Shown here in pieces: positions 1 through 8,650 of a stretch of DNA of 34,761 bases. The notes under the pieces are model-generated. The model did not search any database. It was given only the letters and a program-made list of their open reading frames with translations, and had not been told where the DNA came from. How positions within the stretch are numbered: the stretch's first letter is position 1; each line of letters opens with the position of its first letter. The DNA is from Euryarchaeota archaeon RBG_16_67_27. GTDB lineage: Archaea; Thermoplasmatota; Thermoplasmata; RBG-16-68-12. Location: NCBI GenBank assembly GCA_001800745.1, contig MGVZ01000020.1, positions 18,858-53,618 of the forward strand. Reading direction: 5' to 3'. The position numbers and the translations under genes were made by a program.

Positions 1-558
1 CGGGAGGCGTTCGTTCCGCCGGAGGTCGGGCGGGACGCGTACGCGGACCTCCCTCTGCCGATCGGCTACGGGCAGACGATCTCCGCACCCTCGATGATTG
101 CGATCATGCTCGAGGAGGCGCGCCTCGAGGAGGGGGAGAGGGTCCTCGAGGTCGGCACGGGTTCCGGCTACAACGCCAGCCTTCTCGCACGCCTCGTCGG
201 CCCGGCGAACGTCGTCACAATCGAGCGGATCCCGGAGCTCGCGGCGGTCGGCCGCGCGAACCTCGCCCGGTGCGGCCTCGCGGCCGTGGAAGTCGTCGTG
301 GGAGACGGGAGCCTCGGGTACCCGCCAAGGGCTCCGTACGACGCCATCCTCGCGACGGCCGGCGCCCCTGGGATTCCGGGCCCATGGGTCGACCAGCTCT
401 CCCCCCGCGGGCGGATCGTCGCTCCGGTCGGTCGCCGCGTGTTCGACCAGGTGCTCGTCGTCGCGCGCCGCCGGCCCGATGGGACCCTGGACGTCCGCGA
501 GGGGACGCCGTGCGCGTTCGTCCCCCTCATCGGGGAGAAGGCGTGGCCGTCGGACTGA
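1..558 (+). CDS. pcm: Protein-L-isoaspartate O-methyltransferase, 5'-truncated by window edge
   Basis: Frame 1 is open from base 1 (REAFVPPEVGRDAYADLPLPIGYGQTISAPSMIAIM...) and continues into the 94..558 ORF; SAM motif VLEVGTGSGYNASLLA; typical Pcm PIGYGQTIS segment. Confidence 0.93.
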   Translation, partial: REAFVPPEVGRDAYADLPLPIGYGQTISAPSMIAIMLEEARLEEGERVLEVGTGSGYNASLLARLVGPANVVTIERIPELAAVGRANLARCGLAAVEVVVGDGSLGYPPRAPYDAILATAGAPGIPGPWVDQLSPRGRIVAPVGRRVFDQVLVVARRRPDGTLDVREGTPCAFVPLIGEKAWPSD

Positions 559-915
559 TCACGTCGTCGCCGGCGAGTGGCCCCATGCCTCGTCGGGGAG
601 GCGCTCGTACAGGGGCTCCCCCGTCTTCCGGTTCTCCACGAGGAGCCGGTCCAGGTCCGCCTCGACGATCTCCCAGTAGAAAATCCTCCAGTTCCTGCCG
701 CTGAGGAGGAGCACGGTCTCCCAGGAGCTCCGCAGGAGCCCCGCGTCCTGCAGCTCGTAGAAGAGCTTGCGGTCCTCCGAAGCGATCGCGTTGTCGATGA
801 TCACCGTGCGGAAGCCGAAGTAGTCCAGGAGTCTCTTCGCCTTCGCGGATGCGTCCCCGGGCGGCACGCCGAGTCGTCGCTCGATCGCGCGCGCGAGCTT
901 CGCGAGGTTGATCAT
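559..915 (-). CDS. Small conserved hypothetical protein (resembles archaeal DUF6015-type proteins)
   Basis: 118 aa ORF MINLAKLARAIERRLGVPPGDASAKAKRLLDYFGFRTVIIDNAI...; stop codon abuts the pcm stop (TGA|TCA at 556-561). Family name is from memory. Confidence 0.7.
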   Translation of the reverse strand: MINLAKLARAIERRLGVPPGDASAKAKRLLDYFGFRTVIIDNAIASEDRKLFYELQDAGLLRSSWETVLLLSGRNWRIFYWEIVEADLDRLLVENRKTGEPLYERLPDEAWGHSPATT

Positions 916-1099
916 CCCCCTCCCGGTCCGTGCATCGTATATGTCCCCCCCTCGTCCATATTAGAGTTGTGCCCGAGTTCGGCCGGAACCTTACGGCCGG
1001 GCGCCCGACCCGGGGGTTCCGTGTTTCGTTTATCAGTAGTGAATTTCGCGCGGCACGCTTTAAGGTCCTCGCGACGCGTGCATTCCTCCAGAGGTCAAC

Positions 1100-1258
1100 A
1101 TGAAGCGCAAGTCCGGCAAGGCCATGGTCGATTTCGACCGCCATGTCACCGTGATCCACTTCAACGTCGGTTCTGGCTACCTGACGTACATCGAGGAGGA
1201 CTCCCCGGACAGTCCTCCGCGCGTGCGAAACGTCGTCATCGACAAGGCCCACGCGTAG
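1100..1258 (+). CDS. Small protein (52 aa), unknown function
   Basis: ATG at 1100, TAG at 1256-1258: MKRKSGKAMVDFDRHVTVIHFNVGSGYLTYIEEDSPDSPPRVRNVVIDKAHA; non-random composition; TATA-like gctttaagg about 35-40 nt upstream. Below the length cutoff of the supplied ORF track. Confidence 0.6.
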   Translation: MKRKSGKAMVDFDRHVTVIHFNVGSGYLTYIEEDSPDSPPRVRNVVIDKAHA

Positions 1259-1298
1259 GCCGGAAGGTTTTTCGTCGCGCACACGGGTCGACGAGTCC

Positions 1299-1649
1299 GT
1301 GGCTCCGCTTCCCTCTGAGGCGCCGCCGGCTGACGTCCCGACGCCCCGTCCGGAGCTCTCGATCGTCGAGGCGTCGTCCGCGCGCGAGCGGGCCTGTTCG
1401 GAGTGCGGCCGGCGCATCGCAGAATGGAAGCCTGTGCGGCGCGGGGGCACGGAGGTCATCCTCTGTTCCGAGTGCGCCGCGCGCCCGCCGGAGGGCGAGG
1501 GATGCCCGACGTGCGCAGGCCCGCTCCGCCCCGCGGACCGGTTCTGCGGAAAGTGCGGGACGCGGATCGAGTACGCGTGTCCGGTCTGCGGGGCCGCGAT
1601 CGAGGCATCCGACTCGTACTGCGGGGCGTGCGGCACCCGGGTCGCCTGA
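1299..1649 (+). CDS. Multi zinc-ribbon protein
   Basis: GTG start; repeated CxxC pairs: CSECGRR, LCSECAA, CPTCAG, CGKCGTR, CPVCGA, CGACGTR. Confidence 0.75.
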   Translation: MAPLPSEAPPADVPTPRPELSIVEASSARERACSECGRRIAEWKPVRRGGTEVILCSECAARPPEGEGCPTCAGPLRPADRFCGKCGTRIEYACPVCGAAIEASDSYCGACGTRVA

Positions 1650-1716
1650 GCTCCGCGGGGCCCATGGGACGGATCCGCCCGGGGTCCGAGGACTCCGGGA
1701 GGACGCCGCTCGAAAG

Positions 1717-1788
1717 TGGACCGAGTGGGATTTGAACCCACGGCTTCCGCCTTGCGAAGGCGGCGATCTTCCGCTGATCTATCGGCCC
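1717..1788 (-). tRNA. tRNA-Ala (anticodon CGC)
   Basis: Reverse complement GGGCCGA TA GATC AGCGGAA GATC G CCGCC TTCGCAA GGCGG AAGCC GTGGG TTCAAAT CCCAC TCGGTCC A folds as a 72-nt cloverleaf; G3:U70 pair (alanine identity element); no encoded CCA. Confidence 0.97.
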
Positions 1789-1816
1789 GCTGCCTCGGGT
1801 CAAACCCGGGCCCGGG

Positions 1817-1822
1817 ATATAG
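1817..1822 (-). promoter_or_regulatory. TATA-like box for tRNA-Ala
   Basis: gatatagg on plus strand (cctatatc on minus), about 30 nt upstream of the tRNA 5' end at 1788. Confidence 0.6.
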
Positions 1823-1899
1823 GTTTTGGTCGCGCTCCGGAAACCCGATTGTCCGGGCCAAGGGCTTAATAGCGCGGCCCACGTCCGCCGCGTCTGAGC

Positions 1900-3117
1900 A
1901 TGGTCCTCCGGCTGTACAACACGCGGACCCGGAAGAAGGAGCCCCTCGAGCCGCCCCCGGACGGCCGCATCCGGATGTACGTGTGCGGGCCGACGACGTA
2001 CGACCACAGCCACCTCGGTCACGCGCGTTCCTACGTCGCGTTCGACACGATACGCCGGTACCTCGAGGCCTCCGGGCTCCGGGTGACGTTCGTCCAGAAC
2101 TTCACGGACATCGAGGAGGTGATCATCCGACGGGCAGCCGCCGCCGGGAAGCCTCCCCTCGAGTACGCGCAGTACTTCATCGACGCGTTCCTCGAGGACA
2201 TGCGCGCGCTGAACGTCCGAGTACCGGACCACATGCCGAAGGTCACCGAGCACATCCCGGACATCCTCTCTCTCGTCGAGCGCCTCATCGACCGCGGATA
2301 CGCGTATTCGGTGGGGGGCGATGTGTACTTCCGCACGCGGAAGGCGGAGCATGCGTTCGGAATCCTGTCCCACCAGCGGGTCGACGAGATCGTCGTCGAG
2401 CCGCTGCCGCCCGGGAGCCCGAAGGAGCACCCGCTCGACTTCGCGCTCTGGAAGCGGTCGAAGGCGAGCGAGCCTTCCTGGCCGAGCCCCTGGGGCGAGG
2501 GCCGCCCGGGTTGGCACGTCGAGTGCAACGCGATGGCTCACAAGTATCTCGGTGCGCCGCTCGACATCCACGGCGGGGGCGTGGACCTGAAGTTCCCGCA
2601 CCACGAGAGTGAGGCGATGATCGCCGAGGGCGCGTGGGGCGTGGAGTGGTCCCGGCGGTGGATGCACAACGGGTTCATCACCCTCGAGCGCGAGAAGATG
2701 TCGAAAAGCCTTGGGAACTTCGTGACGATCCGCGAGGTCCTCAAGGAATACCCCGGCGAGGTGATCCGGATGTGCCTCCTGAAGTCGCACTACCGGGAGG
2801 ACGTCGAGTACGACCGAGAGTGCTTCCGGCGCACGCAGGCGGAGTACGACGCGGTCCTCGCGCAGATCGGCCGCGCGGAGTCCGCATCGGGCCGGGGGAC
2901 CGGCGGGAAGGTCGACGCGCTCCTCGCGCGGACGCGCCAGGTCTTCCGGAAAGCGATGGACGACGACGTCCGGACGGACGAGGCCGTGTACGCGCTCCAG
3001 CAGATGACGGAGGGGCTCGCGGAGGTCGAGGAGATGTCCGCGGCGGAGGGTGGCGCCGTCGTCGCGGCGGTCAAGGAGATCGGCGCGACCCTCGGCCTCT
3101 TCGAGAGCGTCCCTTGA
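1900..3117 (+). CDS. cysS: Cysteinyl-tRNA synthetase
   Basis: LYNTRTRKKEPLEP...MYVCGPTTYDHSHLGHARSYVAFD, GWHVECNAMAHKYLG, ERE-KMSKSLGN motif; TATA-like cttaatag about 35 nt upstream. Confidence 0.97.
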   Translation: MVLRLYNTRTRKKEPLEPPPDGRIRMYVCGPTTYDHSHLGHARSYVAFDTIRRYLEASGLRVTFVQNFTDIEEVIIRRAAAAGKPPLEYAQYFIDAFLEDMRALNVRVPDHMPKVTEHIPDILSLVERLIDRGYAYSVGGDVYFRTRKAEHAFGILSHQRVDEIVVEPLPPGSPKEHPLDFALWKRSKASEPSWPSPWGEGRPGWHVECNAMAHKYLGAPLDIHGGGVDLKFPHHESEAMIAEGAWGVEWSRRWMHNGFITLEREKMSKSLGNFVTIREVLKEYPGEVIRMCLLKSHYREDVEYDRECFRRTQAEYDAVLAQIGRAESASGRGTGGKVDALLARTRQVFRKAMDDDVRTDEAVYALQQMTEGLAEVEEMSAAEGGAVVAAVKEIGATLGLFESVP

Positions 3118-3174
3118 GGTCCAAAACCCTTTTATGACACCCCGACATCAATGCGTACCCTCCAAGGAGATGCC

Positions 3175-3564
3175 ATGGCGGAATTCAAGGCCGTAATCGC
3201 CGACCCGAAGTCCGGGCGCACCCACAAGCGGGACATCACGGGGCACTACGCGAGCGCGCTCGTCGGGAAGAAGGTCGGTGACGAGGTCGACGGCCTGTAC
3301 GTCGGCCTGCCGGGGTACAAGCTCCAGATCACGGGAGGGAGCGACAAGGACGGCTTCCCGATGCGGCGCGACCTGCCGGGGCCGCGGCGGAAGCGTCTCC
3401 TCCTGAGTGGCGGCGTCGGGTTCCACCCGGTCCGCCCGGGCATGCGAAAGAAGAAGACCGTGCGCGGGAACGCGGTCTCGCCGGACATCCTCCAGCTGAA
3501 CCTGAAGATCGTCCAGCGCGGCCCGAAGTCGATCGAGGATGCGTGGCAGGAGCAGACGCGATGA
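3175..3564 (+). CDS. rps6e: 30S ribosomal protein S6e
   Basis: MAEFKAVIADPKSGRTHKRDITGHYASALVGKKVGDEVDGLYVGLPGYKLQITGGSDKDGFPMRRDLPG...; start at 3175 preferred because an AAGGAGA Shine-Dalgarno precedes it. Confidence 0.95.
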   Translation: MAEFKAVIADPKSGRTHKRDITGHYASALVGKKVGDEVDGLYVGLPGYKLQITGGSDKDGFPMRRDLPGPRRKRLLLSGGVGFHPVRPGMRKKKTVRGNAVSPDILQLNLKIVQRGPKSIEDAWQEQTR

Positions 3565-4793
3565 AGGTTCCCGACCAACCCGTCGTGAACATCGGCGTCG
3601 TCGGGCACGTGGACCATGGCAAGTCCACGCTCACAGAACGCCTGACCGGGGAGCGGACGGATCGCCATTCCGAGGAGATCAAGCGAGGCATCTCCATCCG
3701 CCTGGGGTACGCGGACATGGCCGTCTACCGTTGCCCGAAGTGCGAGCCGCCGCAGGCGTACTCGACCTCGGACGCCTGCAAACACTGCGGATCGAAAGGG
3801 GAGCTCCAGCGGATCGTCTCGTTCGTCGATTCCCCCGGCCACGAGACCCTCATGGCGACGATGCTGAGTGGCGCGGCGATTATGGACGGCGCGCTCCTCG
3901 TGATCGCCGCGAACGAGAAGTGCCCGCAGCCGCAGACGAAAGAGCACCTCATGGCCCTCGGGATCATCGGTGTGGACCGCATCGTCGTGGTCCAGAACAA
4001 GATCGACATCGTCGACGCGAAGCAGGCGGGTGAGAACCACCAGCAGATTGTCGACTTCGTCAAGGGGACCGTCGCGGAGGGAGCGCCAATCGTTCCCGTC
4101 TCGGCCCACCATGACGTGAACCTCGACGTCCTCCTCATGCTCATCGACCAGGTCATCCCGACGAAGCCTCACGACGAAGCGAAGCCGCCGAAGATGTACG
4201 TCGCGCGGTCGTTCGACGTGAACCAGCCGGGCTCCCCGCCAGAGAAGTTCGTCGGCGGGGTCCTCGGCGGAAGCCTCGTCCAGGGGCACCTCCGCGTCGG
4301 CGACGAGATCGAGGTCGCCCCCGGGCGCCAGGTCACGGTCGGCAACCGGACGGAGTGGAAGGACCTCACCACGACCGTGCGTTCCTTGCATTCCGGAGGC
4401 ACCGCGCGCAAGGAGGTGCGGCCCGGAGGGCTCATCGCGATCGGCACGAACCTCGACCCGAGCCTCACGAAGTCCGACAGCCTCGTCGGGCGGGTCGTGG
4501 GACCGCCTGGCGGCGTGCCCGAAATCATCCTGAGGATGTCTGTCGAGGTCCACCTCCTCGAGCGCGTCGTCGGGACCGCGGAGGACCTCAAGGTCGAGGG
4601 CATCAAGACGTCGGAGCCGCTGATGATCTCCGTCGGCACGGCGACGACGGTCGGCGTCGTGACCTCCGCCCGCGAGGACGTCGCGGACATGGCCCTGAAG
4701 ATCCCCGTCGTCGGCGAGCCGGGCCAGCGCGTCGCCGTCTCCCGGCGGATCGGGGGGAAGTGGCGCCTCATCGGCTACGGCGTGATCCGCTGA
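3561..4793 (+). CDS. Translation initiation factor 2 subunit gamma
   Basis: NIGVVGHVDHGKSTL G1, DSPGHE G3, NKID G4, Zn knuckle CPKC...CKHC; ATGA overlap with S6e stop. Confidence 0.97.
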   Translation: MKVPDQPVVNIGVVGHVDHGKSTLTERLTGERTDRHSEEIKRGISIRLGYADMAVYRCPKCEPPQAYSTSDACKHCGSKGELQRIVSFVDSPGHETLMATMLSGAAIMDGALLVIAANEKCPQPQTKEHLMALGIIGVDRIVVVQNKIDIVDAKQAGENHQQIVDFVKGTVAEGAPIVPVSAHHDVNLDVLLMLIDQVIPTKPHDEAKPPKMYVARSFDVNQPGSPPEKFVGGVLGGSLVQGHLRVGDEIEVAPGRQVTVGNRTEWKDLTTTVRSLHSGGTARKEVRPGGLIAIGTNLDPSLTKSDSLVGRVVGPPGGVPEIILRMSVEVHLLERVVGTAEDLKVEGIKTSEPLMISVGTATTVGVVTSAREDVADMALKIPVVGEPGQRVAVSRRIGGKWRLIGYGVIR

Positions 4794-4834
4794 TTCCCCC
4801 GTTGAGAATCGTTCATGATAGACGCTCGGCATCC

Positions 4835-4990
4835 TTTATTACCCAACAGGCACCTCGATGCGTCCGGAGCCGGGTAGGGGTAAGTCGGCTTCCCCGCACG
4901 ACGCACTGACGTCCTGCTCCGAAATCGGAAATTGGGAGCCGCGCCCGCCAGGAAGGAGCCCGATAAGGGCTTGCCTGCCCGGCCCCCTCT
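4835..4990 (+). ncRNA. Candidate structured ncRNA or long leader (unassigned)
   Basis: TTTATTA box at 4835-4841 predicts a start near 4862-4866; consecutive hairpins at 4866-4893 (GGAGCCG/CGGC-T-TCC), 4918-4929 (TCCG-AAAT-CGGA) and 4950-4976 (AGG..GGAGCCC-GATAA-GGGCTTG..CCT). No recognisable RNase P or SRP signature. Confidence 0.3.
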
Positions 4991-5107
4991 TCTTCGAAGG
5001 ATCCGCGGCGTGGGCCCGCGCCCGGGCTCTCCCGATCCCGCGCGTTGCCGGCCATCCCTCGACGGTCGATATCGAGAAATAGAGTCCGTTTCCATGGCCC
5101 GCTCCGG

Positions 5108-6142
5108 ATGCGCGTCCTCCACCGCGATCCGAAGACCGGCGAGATCAAGCTCCGGATCGAGAACCCGGACGACCTGTGGCACCTCCACAACCTCCTCGTC
5201 CCGGGGGACGCCGTTCGCGCCTCGACGTACCGTCGCCAGGAGGGGAAGGCGGACAAGATCCGGCCGGAGCGGATGGAGAAGCTCCGCGTCACGCTCACGG
5301 TCCGCGTCGATCGGGTCGAGTTCCAGGCGTTCTCGGACCGCGTGCGAATCGCCGGTGTCATCGTCGAGGGGCCGCAGGACGTCGGCCAGCACCACACGCT
5401 CCTCCTCGGGGTCGAGGATGTCCTGTCGATCATCAAGGTCTGGAAGCCTCACGAGCTCCGTCGAATCGAGGAGGCCGTTGCCGCGGCGCAGAAGCCGATG
5501 GTCTCCCTCCTGGCGCTCGATGACGAGGAGGCCCTCCTCGCGCAGCTCCGGCAGTACGGCGTGCGCGAGCTCGCGACGGTTCGCGCGCCGGGCCACGGCA
5601 AGATGTTCCCTTCCGGAGGCGGCACGGCCGTATACTTCGAGGAGATCCTCGGGACGCTCTCCCTCACGCCGCTCGGCGAGGCCCTCGTCATCTTGGGGCC
5701 CGGGTTCACGCGGGACGAGTTCGCGGCGTACCTGCGGTCGAAGGCGCCGGACCTCGCCGCCCGCCTCCATGTCCACGGCACTTCGTACGCGGGGATGCGC
5801 GGCGTGCATGAGGCCCTCAAAGCGGGCGTCGGCGCGAAGGTCTTCGAGGAGAGCCGGGTCGCGCAGGAGACGCGGCTCGTCGACCGGCTCCTGGAGGCGA
5901 TCGCGAGGGGCGAGCCGTGCGCCTACGGGCCCGCGGAGGTCTCGCGCGCGATCGACGCGGGTGCCGTCGAGATCCTCCTCGTGGCCGAGGCCGTCGTCCG
6001 CGATCGCGGGGTCGAGGAACTCATGCGCCGCGCAGAAGCCACCCGCGCGGCCGTCGTCCTCGTGAGCCGTCACCACGAAGCGGGCCAGCGCCTCGGATCC
6101 CTCGGGGGCGTCGCGGCGCTCCTCCGGTTCGCGATTGCGTGA
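5108..6142 (+). CDS. pelA: mRNA surveillance protein pelota (Dom34-like)
   Basis: MRVLHRDPKTGEIKLRIENPDDLWHLHNLLVPGD...; eRF1-like three-domain length and motifs. Confidence 0.95.
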   Translation: MRVLHRDPKTGEIKLRIENPDDLWHLHNLLVPGDAVRASTYRRQEGKADKIRPERMEKLRVTLTVRVDRVEFQAFSDRVRIAGVIVEGPQDVGQHHTLLLGVEDVLSIIKVWKPHELRRIEEAVAAAQKPMVSLLALDDEEALLAQLRQYGVRELATVRAPGHGKMFPSGGGTAVYFEEILGTLSLTPLGEALVILGPGFTRDEFAAYLRSKAPDLAARLHVHGTSYAGMRGVHEALKAGVGAKVFEESRVAQETRLVDRLLEAIARGEPCAYGPAEVSRAIDAGAVEILLVAEAVVRDRGVEELMRRAEATRAAVVLVSRHHEAGQRLGSLGGVAALLRFAIA

Positions 6143-6169
6143 CACGCCCCCATGACCGGCGGCAATCCC

Positions 6170-6742
6170 TCACGCGCGCCCGCGGCTCTCGCCCTTCACA
6201 ATCGCCGCGGCGACGAGGTGGGCGACGCGGAGCGGCTCGGGGAGGGCGCCTCGGACCGTGGTGAGCCCGAGCGCCTCGCAGACCTCAGCGCGGCTCGCGC
6301 CGACGGACGTCACGTAGACCGGGGTGTGCTTCGTCGGGATCTCATCGATCCGGTGACGGCGGATGAGCGCCCATCGGTCCTCCCAGTCGTCGAACTTCCG
6401 ACGGAGCGCGCGCTCGATCGCGTCGAGATCCGGCCGCCGCCGGGTGACGGTGACCACGGGCACCTCCGCGACCTCGTGCAACGCGTCGAGGTCGATCACG
6501 TTGAACCCCCCGACCGCGACGCCGTTCAAGAAGAGCATCGCGAGCCCCTCGCGATAGCGAGACGTCCGGAGCATGCCCGCGATCCGCTCCGTCCCGTCCC
6601 GCCCGTCGACGCGGGCGGTCGTCGTGAGCACGCCCTCGATGTACGCGGGCGCCTGCACGACGATGCCCACGATAGGTACATCCGCGTCGGTGAACCGGAA
6701 GGGCGCGTCGTCGATCCCCATGAACCGGGACTTCGCCTTCAT
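6170..6742 (-). CDS. DUF99 family protein (UPF0215, endonuclease V-related fold)
   Basis: MKAKSRFMGIDDAPF...VPIVGIVVQAPAYIEGVLTTTARVDGRDGTERIAGML... characteristic of DUF99. Confidence 0.88.
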   Translation of the reverse strand: MKAKSRFMGIDDAPFRFTDADVPIVGIVVQAPAYIEGVLTTTARVDGRDGTERIAGMLRTSRYREGLAMLFLNGVAVGGFNVIDLDALHEVAEVPVVTVTRRRPDLDAIERALRRKFDDWEDRWALIRRHRIDEIPTKHTPVYVTSVGASRAEVCEALGLTTVRGALPEPLRVAHLVAAAIVKGESRGRA

Positions 6743-6743
6743 C

Positions 6744-7097
6744 CTAGACCAGCTTGAGGTGCCCGGTCACCTGGTCGACGAGTTCGTTCGGCCCCGGGCC
6801 GACGCCGAGGCACGTGACGGTCCCGGGCGGCAGCTCCGTGAGACCCGCGTCCTCGACGAGGGCCGTGGGCAGGCCGATCCCGCGAGCCCTCACCTGGAGG
6901 GCGTGGAGGTCCTGGAGTCCCGCCACCCGCACGACGACCTTCTTCTGACCCTCTCCGACCCACGCGCCGAACCAGCGGCGGTGCTTCGCCTTCGCCTCGA
7001 GCGCCGCGATCACCGCGGCGTGGGCGACCTGAACGGCGAGCTTCCCGCGGGACAGGGCGAGGTCCGCGCGCACAGCGACGACGAGCTTGTGGTCCAT
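6744..7097 (-). CDS. pth2: Peptidyl-tRNA hydrolase, Pth2 type
   Basis: [26 protein letters not shown]...[13 protein letters not shown]...[24 protein letters not shown]; 117 aa. Confidence 0.95.
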   Translation of the reverse strand: MDHKLVVAVRADLALSRGKLAVQVAHAAVIAALEAKAKHRRWFGAWVGEGQKKVVVRVAGLQDLHALQVRARGIGLPTALVEDAGLTELPPGTVTCLGVGPGPNELVDQVTGHLKLV

Positions 7098-7106
7098 CGC
7101 CCCGCC

Positions 7107-7724
7107 TCAGTACAGCTCCGCGGCGCGCTCCTCCTCGAGCTTCCGGAGCTCCTCCTCGAGCGCCTTGAGCCGTGCGCGGGCCTTGTCCCTCGCCCGTTCG
7201 TAGTGGGCCTGCGCGTCCGAGGACTGGAGCCGCATCCGGCGTTCCGCATCCCGGATCTCCCGACGGAGGCGTTCCCGCTCCGTCGCGAGCTCGAGGAGAC
7301 GGAGCCGAACCTTGTGGTCGCGGTCCTCCGCGGCGAACAGGTCCCCCGCCGCGGGGGGCGGCATGCGCGCGAGGGCCGGGTGCACGCGGGCGAGCCGGGG
7401 GTAGGCGCCTCGCCACCAGCCGATCGCGAAGAAGACGCCCGCGAGGCCGAGGAGCCCGGCGGCGATGTTCACGTCGACGACGAAGCCCAGGTCCGTGACC
7501 GGGTTCACGCCGAGGGAGTTCAGGAAGAACGACCACAGGACCGTGAGGGCGATCGAGAGGACGATCCCGAGGGTCAGGCGGTACAGCCCGTCGTACTCCC
7601 GGTCGAGCTCCCCCCGTCGGGGATAGAGCGCATTGACGAGGAGGAAACCCGGGAGGAAGAAGATCAGCACGAGAGCCCCGACGACCCGGGCCGTGGCAAC
7701 CGCGTCGGCGAGGAGGTCGACCAC
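7107..7724 (-). CDS. DUF1616-like membrane protein with C-terminal coiled coil
   Basis: Hydrophobic N-terminal half (VVGALVLIFFLPGFLLVNALYP...LTLGIVLSIALTVLWSFFLNSLG) followed by charged helical tail. Confidence 0.75.
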   Translation of the reverse strand: MVDLLADAVATARVVGALVLIFFLPGFLLVNALYPRRGELDREYDGLYRLTLGIVLSIALTVLWSFFLNSLGVNPVTDLGFVVDVNIAAGLLGLAGVFFAIGWWRGAYPRLARVHPALARMPPPAAGDLFAAEDRDHKVRLRLLELATERERLRREIRDAERRMRLQSSDAQAHYERARDKARARLKALEEELRKLEEERAAELY

Positions 7725-7827
7725 CGGTCGGCCAGCCTCCGGACGCTATTTGAACGTTGCGCGCTCGCGGTCCGCGGCGGAAAAGTCCTTACGCCGCAGC
7801 AGGCATTGTGCCGCCGAGGCGGACCTG

Positions 7828-8538
7828 GTGGAGAGACCTCGCATCCCGACCCACGTGAAAGGGTTCGACGAGGCGGTCGGAGGCGGCCTGCCCGAGGGGT
7901 ACGTCGTCCTCGTCGCCGGCGCGCCGGGCACGATGAAGTCGAGCCTCGCTTTCTCGATTGCCTACAACAACGCCCTTCGGGACGGGCGGAAGGGCGTCTA
8001 CTTCACTCTCGAGCAGAGCAAGGACAACCTCCTCGAGCACATGGCGTCCATGGGGATGGCGGACGAGAAGGCCCTCGGCCTCGTCACGATCCTCGACATG
8101 GGGAGCATCCGGAAGAACCTGAACTTCCTGCAAGGCCGCGGGACTTGGTTCGAACTGTTCAAGATGCACTGCACGAACATCATGAAGGCGGACCGGCAGT
8201 CGATTCTCGTCGTCGACTCCCTCGACGTCCTCGAGACGATGGCGAAGATGGCGGACCGCCGGACGGACATGTACTTTCTGTTCGAGTGGCTCCGGGACCT
8301 CGGTCCCCTTACCCTGCTCGTCTCCGAGCGTCCGGGGGACGCCACCGCCGGGGTCACCGCCGCGGAGGAGGCGTACCTCGCTGACGGCATCGTCCAGGTC
8401 GCGATGCAGCCGACCTCCGACCTCCAGATCCAGCGGCGGATCCGCGTCGTCAAGCTCCGCGCCACGCGCCACGAGACCGCGGTGTACGCCCTCGCATGGG
8501 CGCCGGGTGGATTCGAAGTCACCCGCGCCGTTTCCTAG
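7828..8538 (+). CDS. KaiC/GvpD-like RecA-superfamily ATPase, single domain
   Basis: GTG start 7828 in frame; GFDEAVGGGLPEGYVVLVAGAPGTMKSS Walker A; SILVVDSLDVL Walker B. Confidence 0.88.
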   Translation: MERPRIPTHVKGFDEAVGGGLPEGYVVLVAGAPGTMKSSLAFSIAYNNALRDGRKGVYFTLEQSKDNLLEHMASMGMADEKALGLVTILDMGSIRKNLNFLQGRGTWFELFKMHCTNIMKADRQSILVVDSLDVLETMAKMADRRTDMYFLFEWLRDLGPLTLLVSERPGDATAGVTAAEEAYLADGIVQVAMQPTSDLQIQRRIRVVKLRATRHETAVYALAWAPGGFEVTRAVS

Positions 8539-8576
8539 GGGATGAGTCCCCCCAGCGGGAATGACCGGAAAAGGCC

Positions 8577-8582
8577 TTTATA
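8577..8582 (+). promoter_or_regulatory. TATA-like box for the histidine kinase gene
   Basis: TTTATA, about 70 nt upstream of ATG 8651; argues against the upstream ATG at 8561 as the start. Confidence 0.5.
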
Positions 8583-8650
8583 CCCCGGCGGGTGATGCGC
8601 GCGCACCTCCCGAGAGTCGGTTCGCTCGGAGGCCACCGTTCACACTGGCC

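Noticed and set aside
3246-4832. 528-aa minus-strand ORF
   Set aside because: Antisense shadow of S6e and aIF2-gamma; no recognisable motifs.
4862-5000. Known RNase P RNA or SRP RNA
   Set aside because: I could not find the conserved core elements of either (for example a GGAAAGUCC-like segment or the SRP helix 8 GGAAG/GAGCA loop); left as unassigned candidate.
4858-5082. 74-aa plus-strand ORF as a real gene
   Set aside because: Composition looks random (Pro/Arg/Ser-rich) and the nearby TTTATTA box predicts a start at or after its ATG; an RNA or leader is more plausible.
8538-8551. GGGGA-TGAG-TCCCC hairpin at the end of the KaiC-like gene
   Set aside because: Only 5-bp arms in a GC-rich sequence and no following T-tract; not enough to call a terminator.
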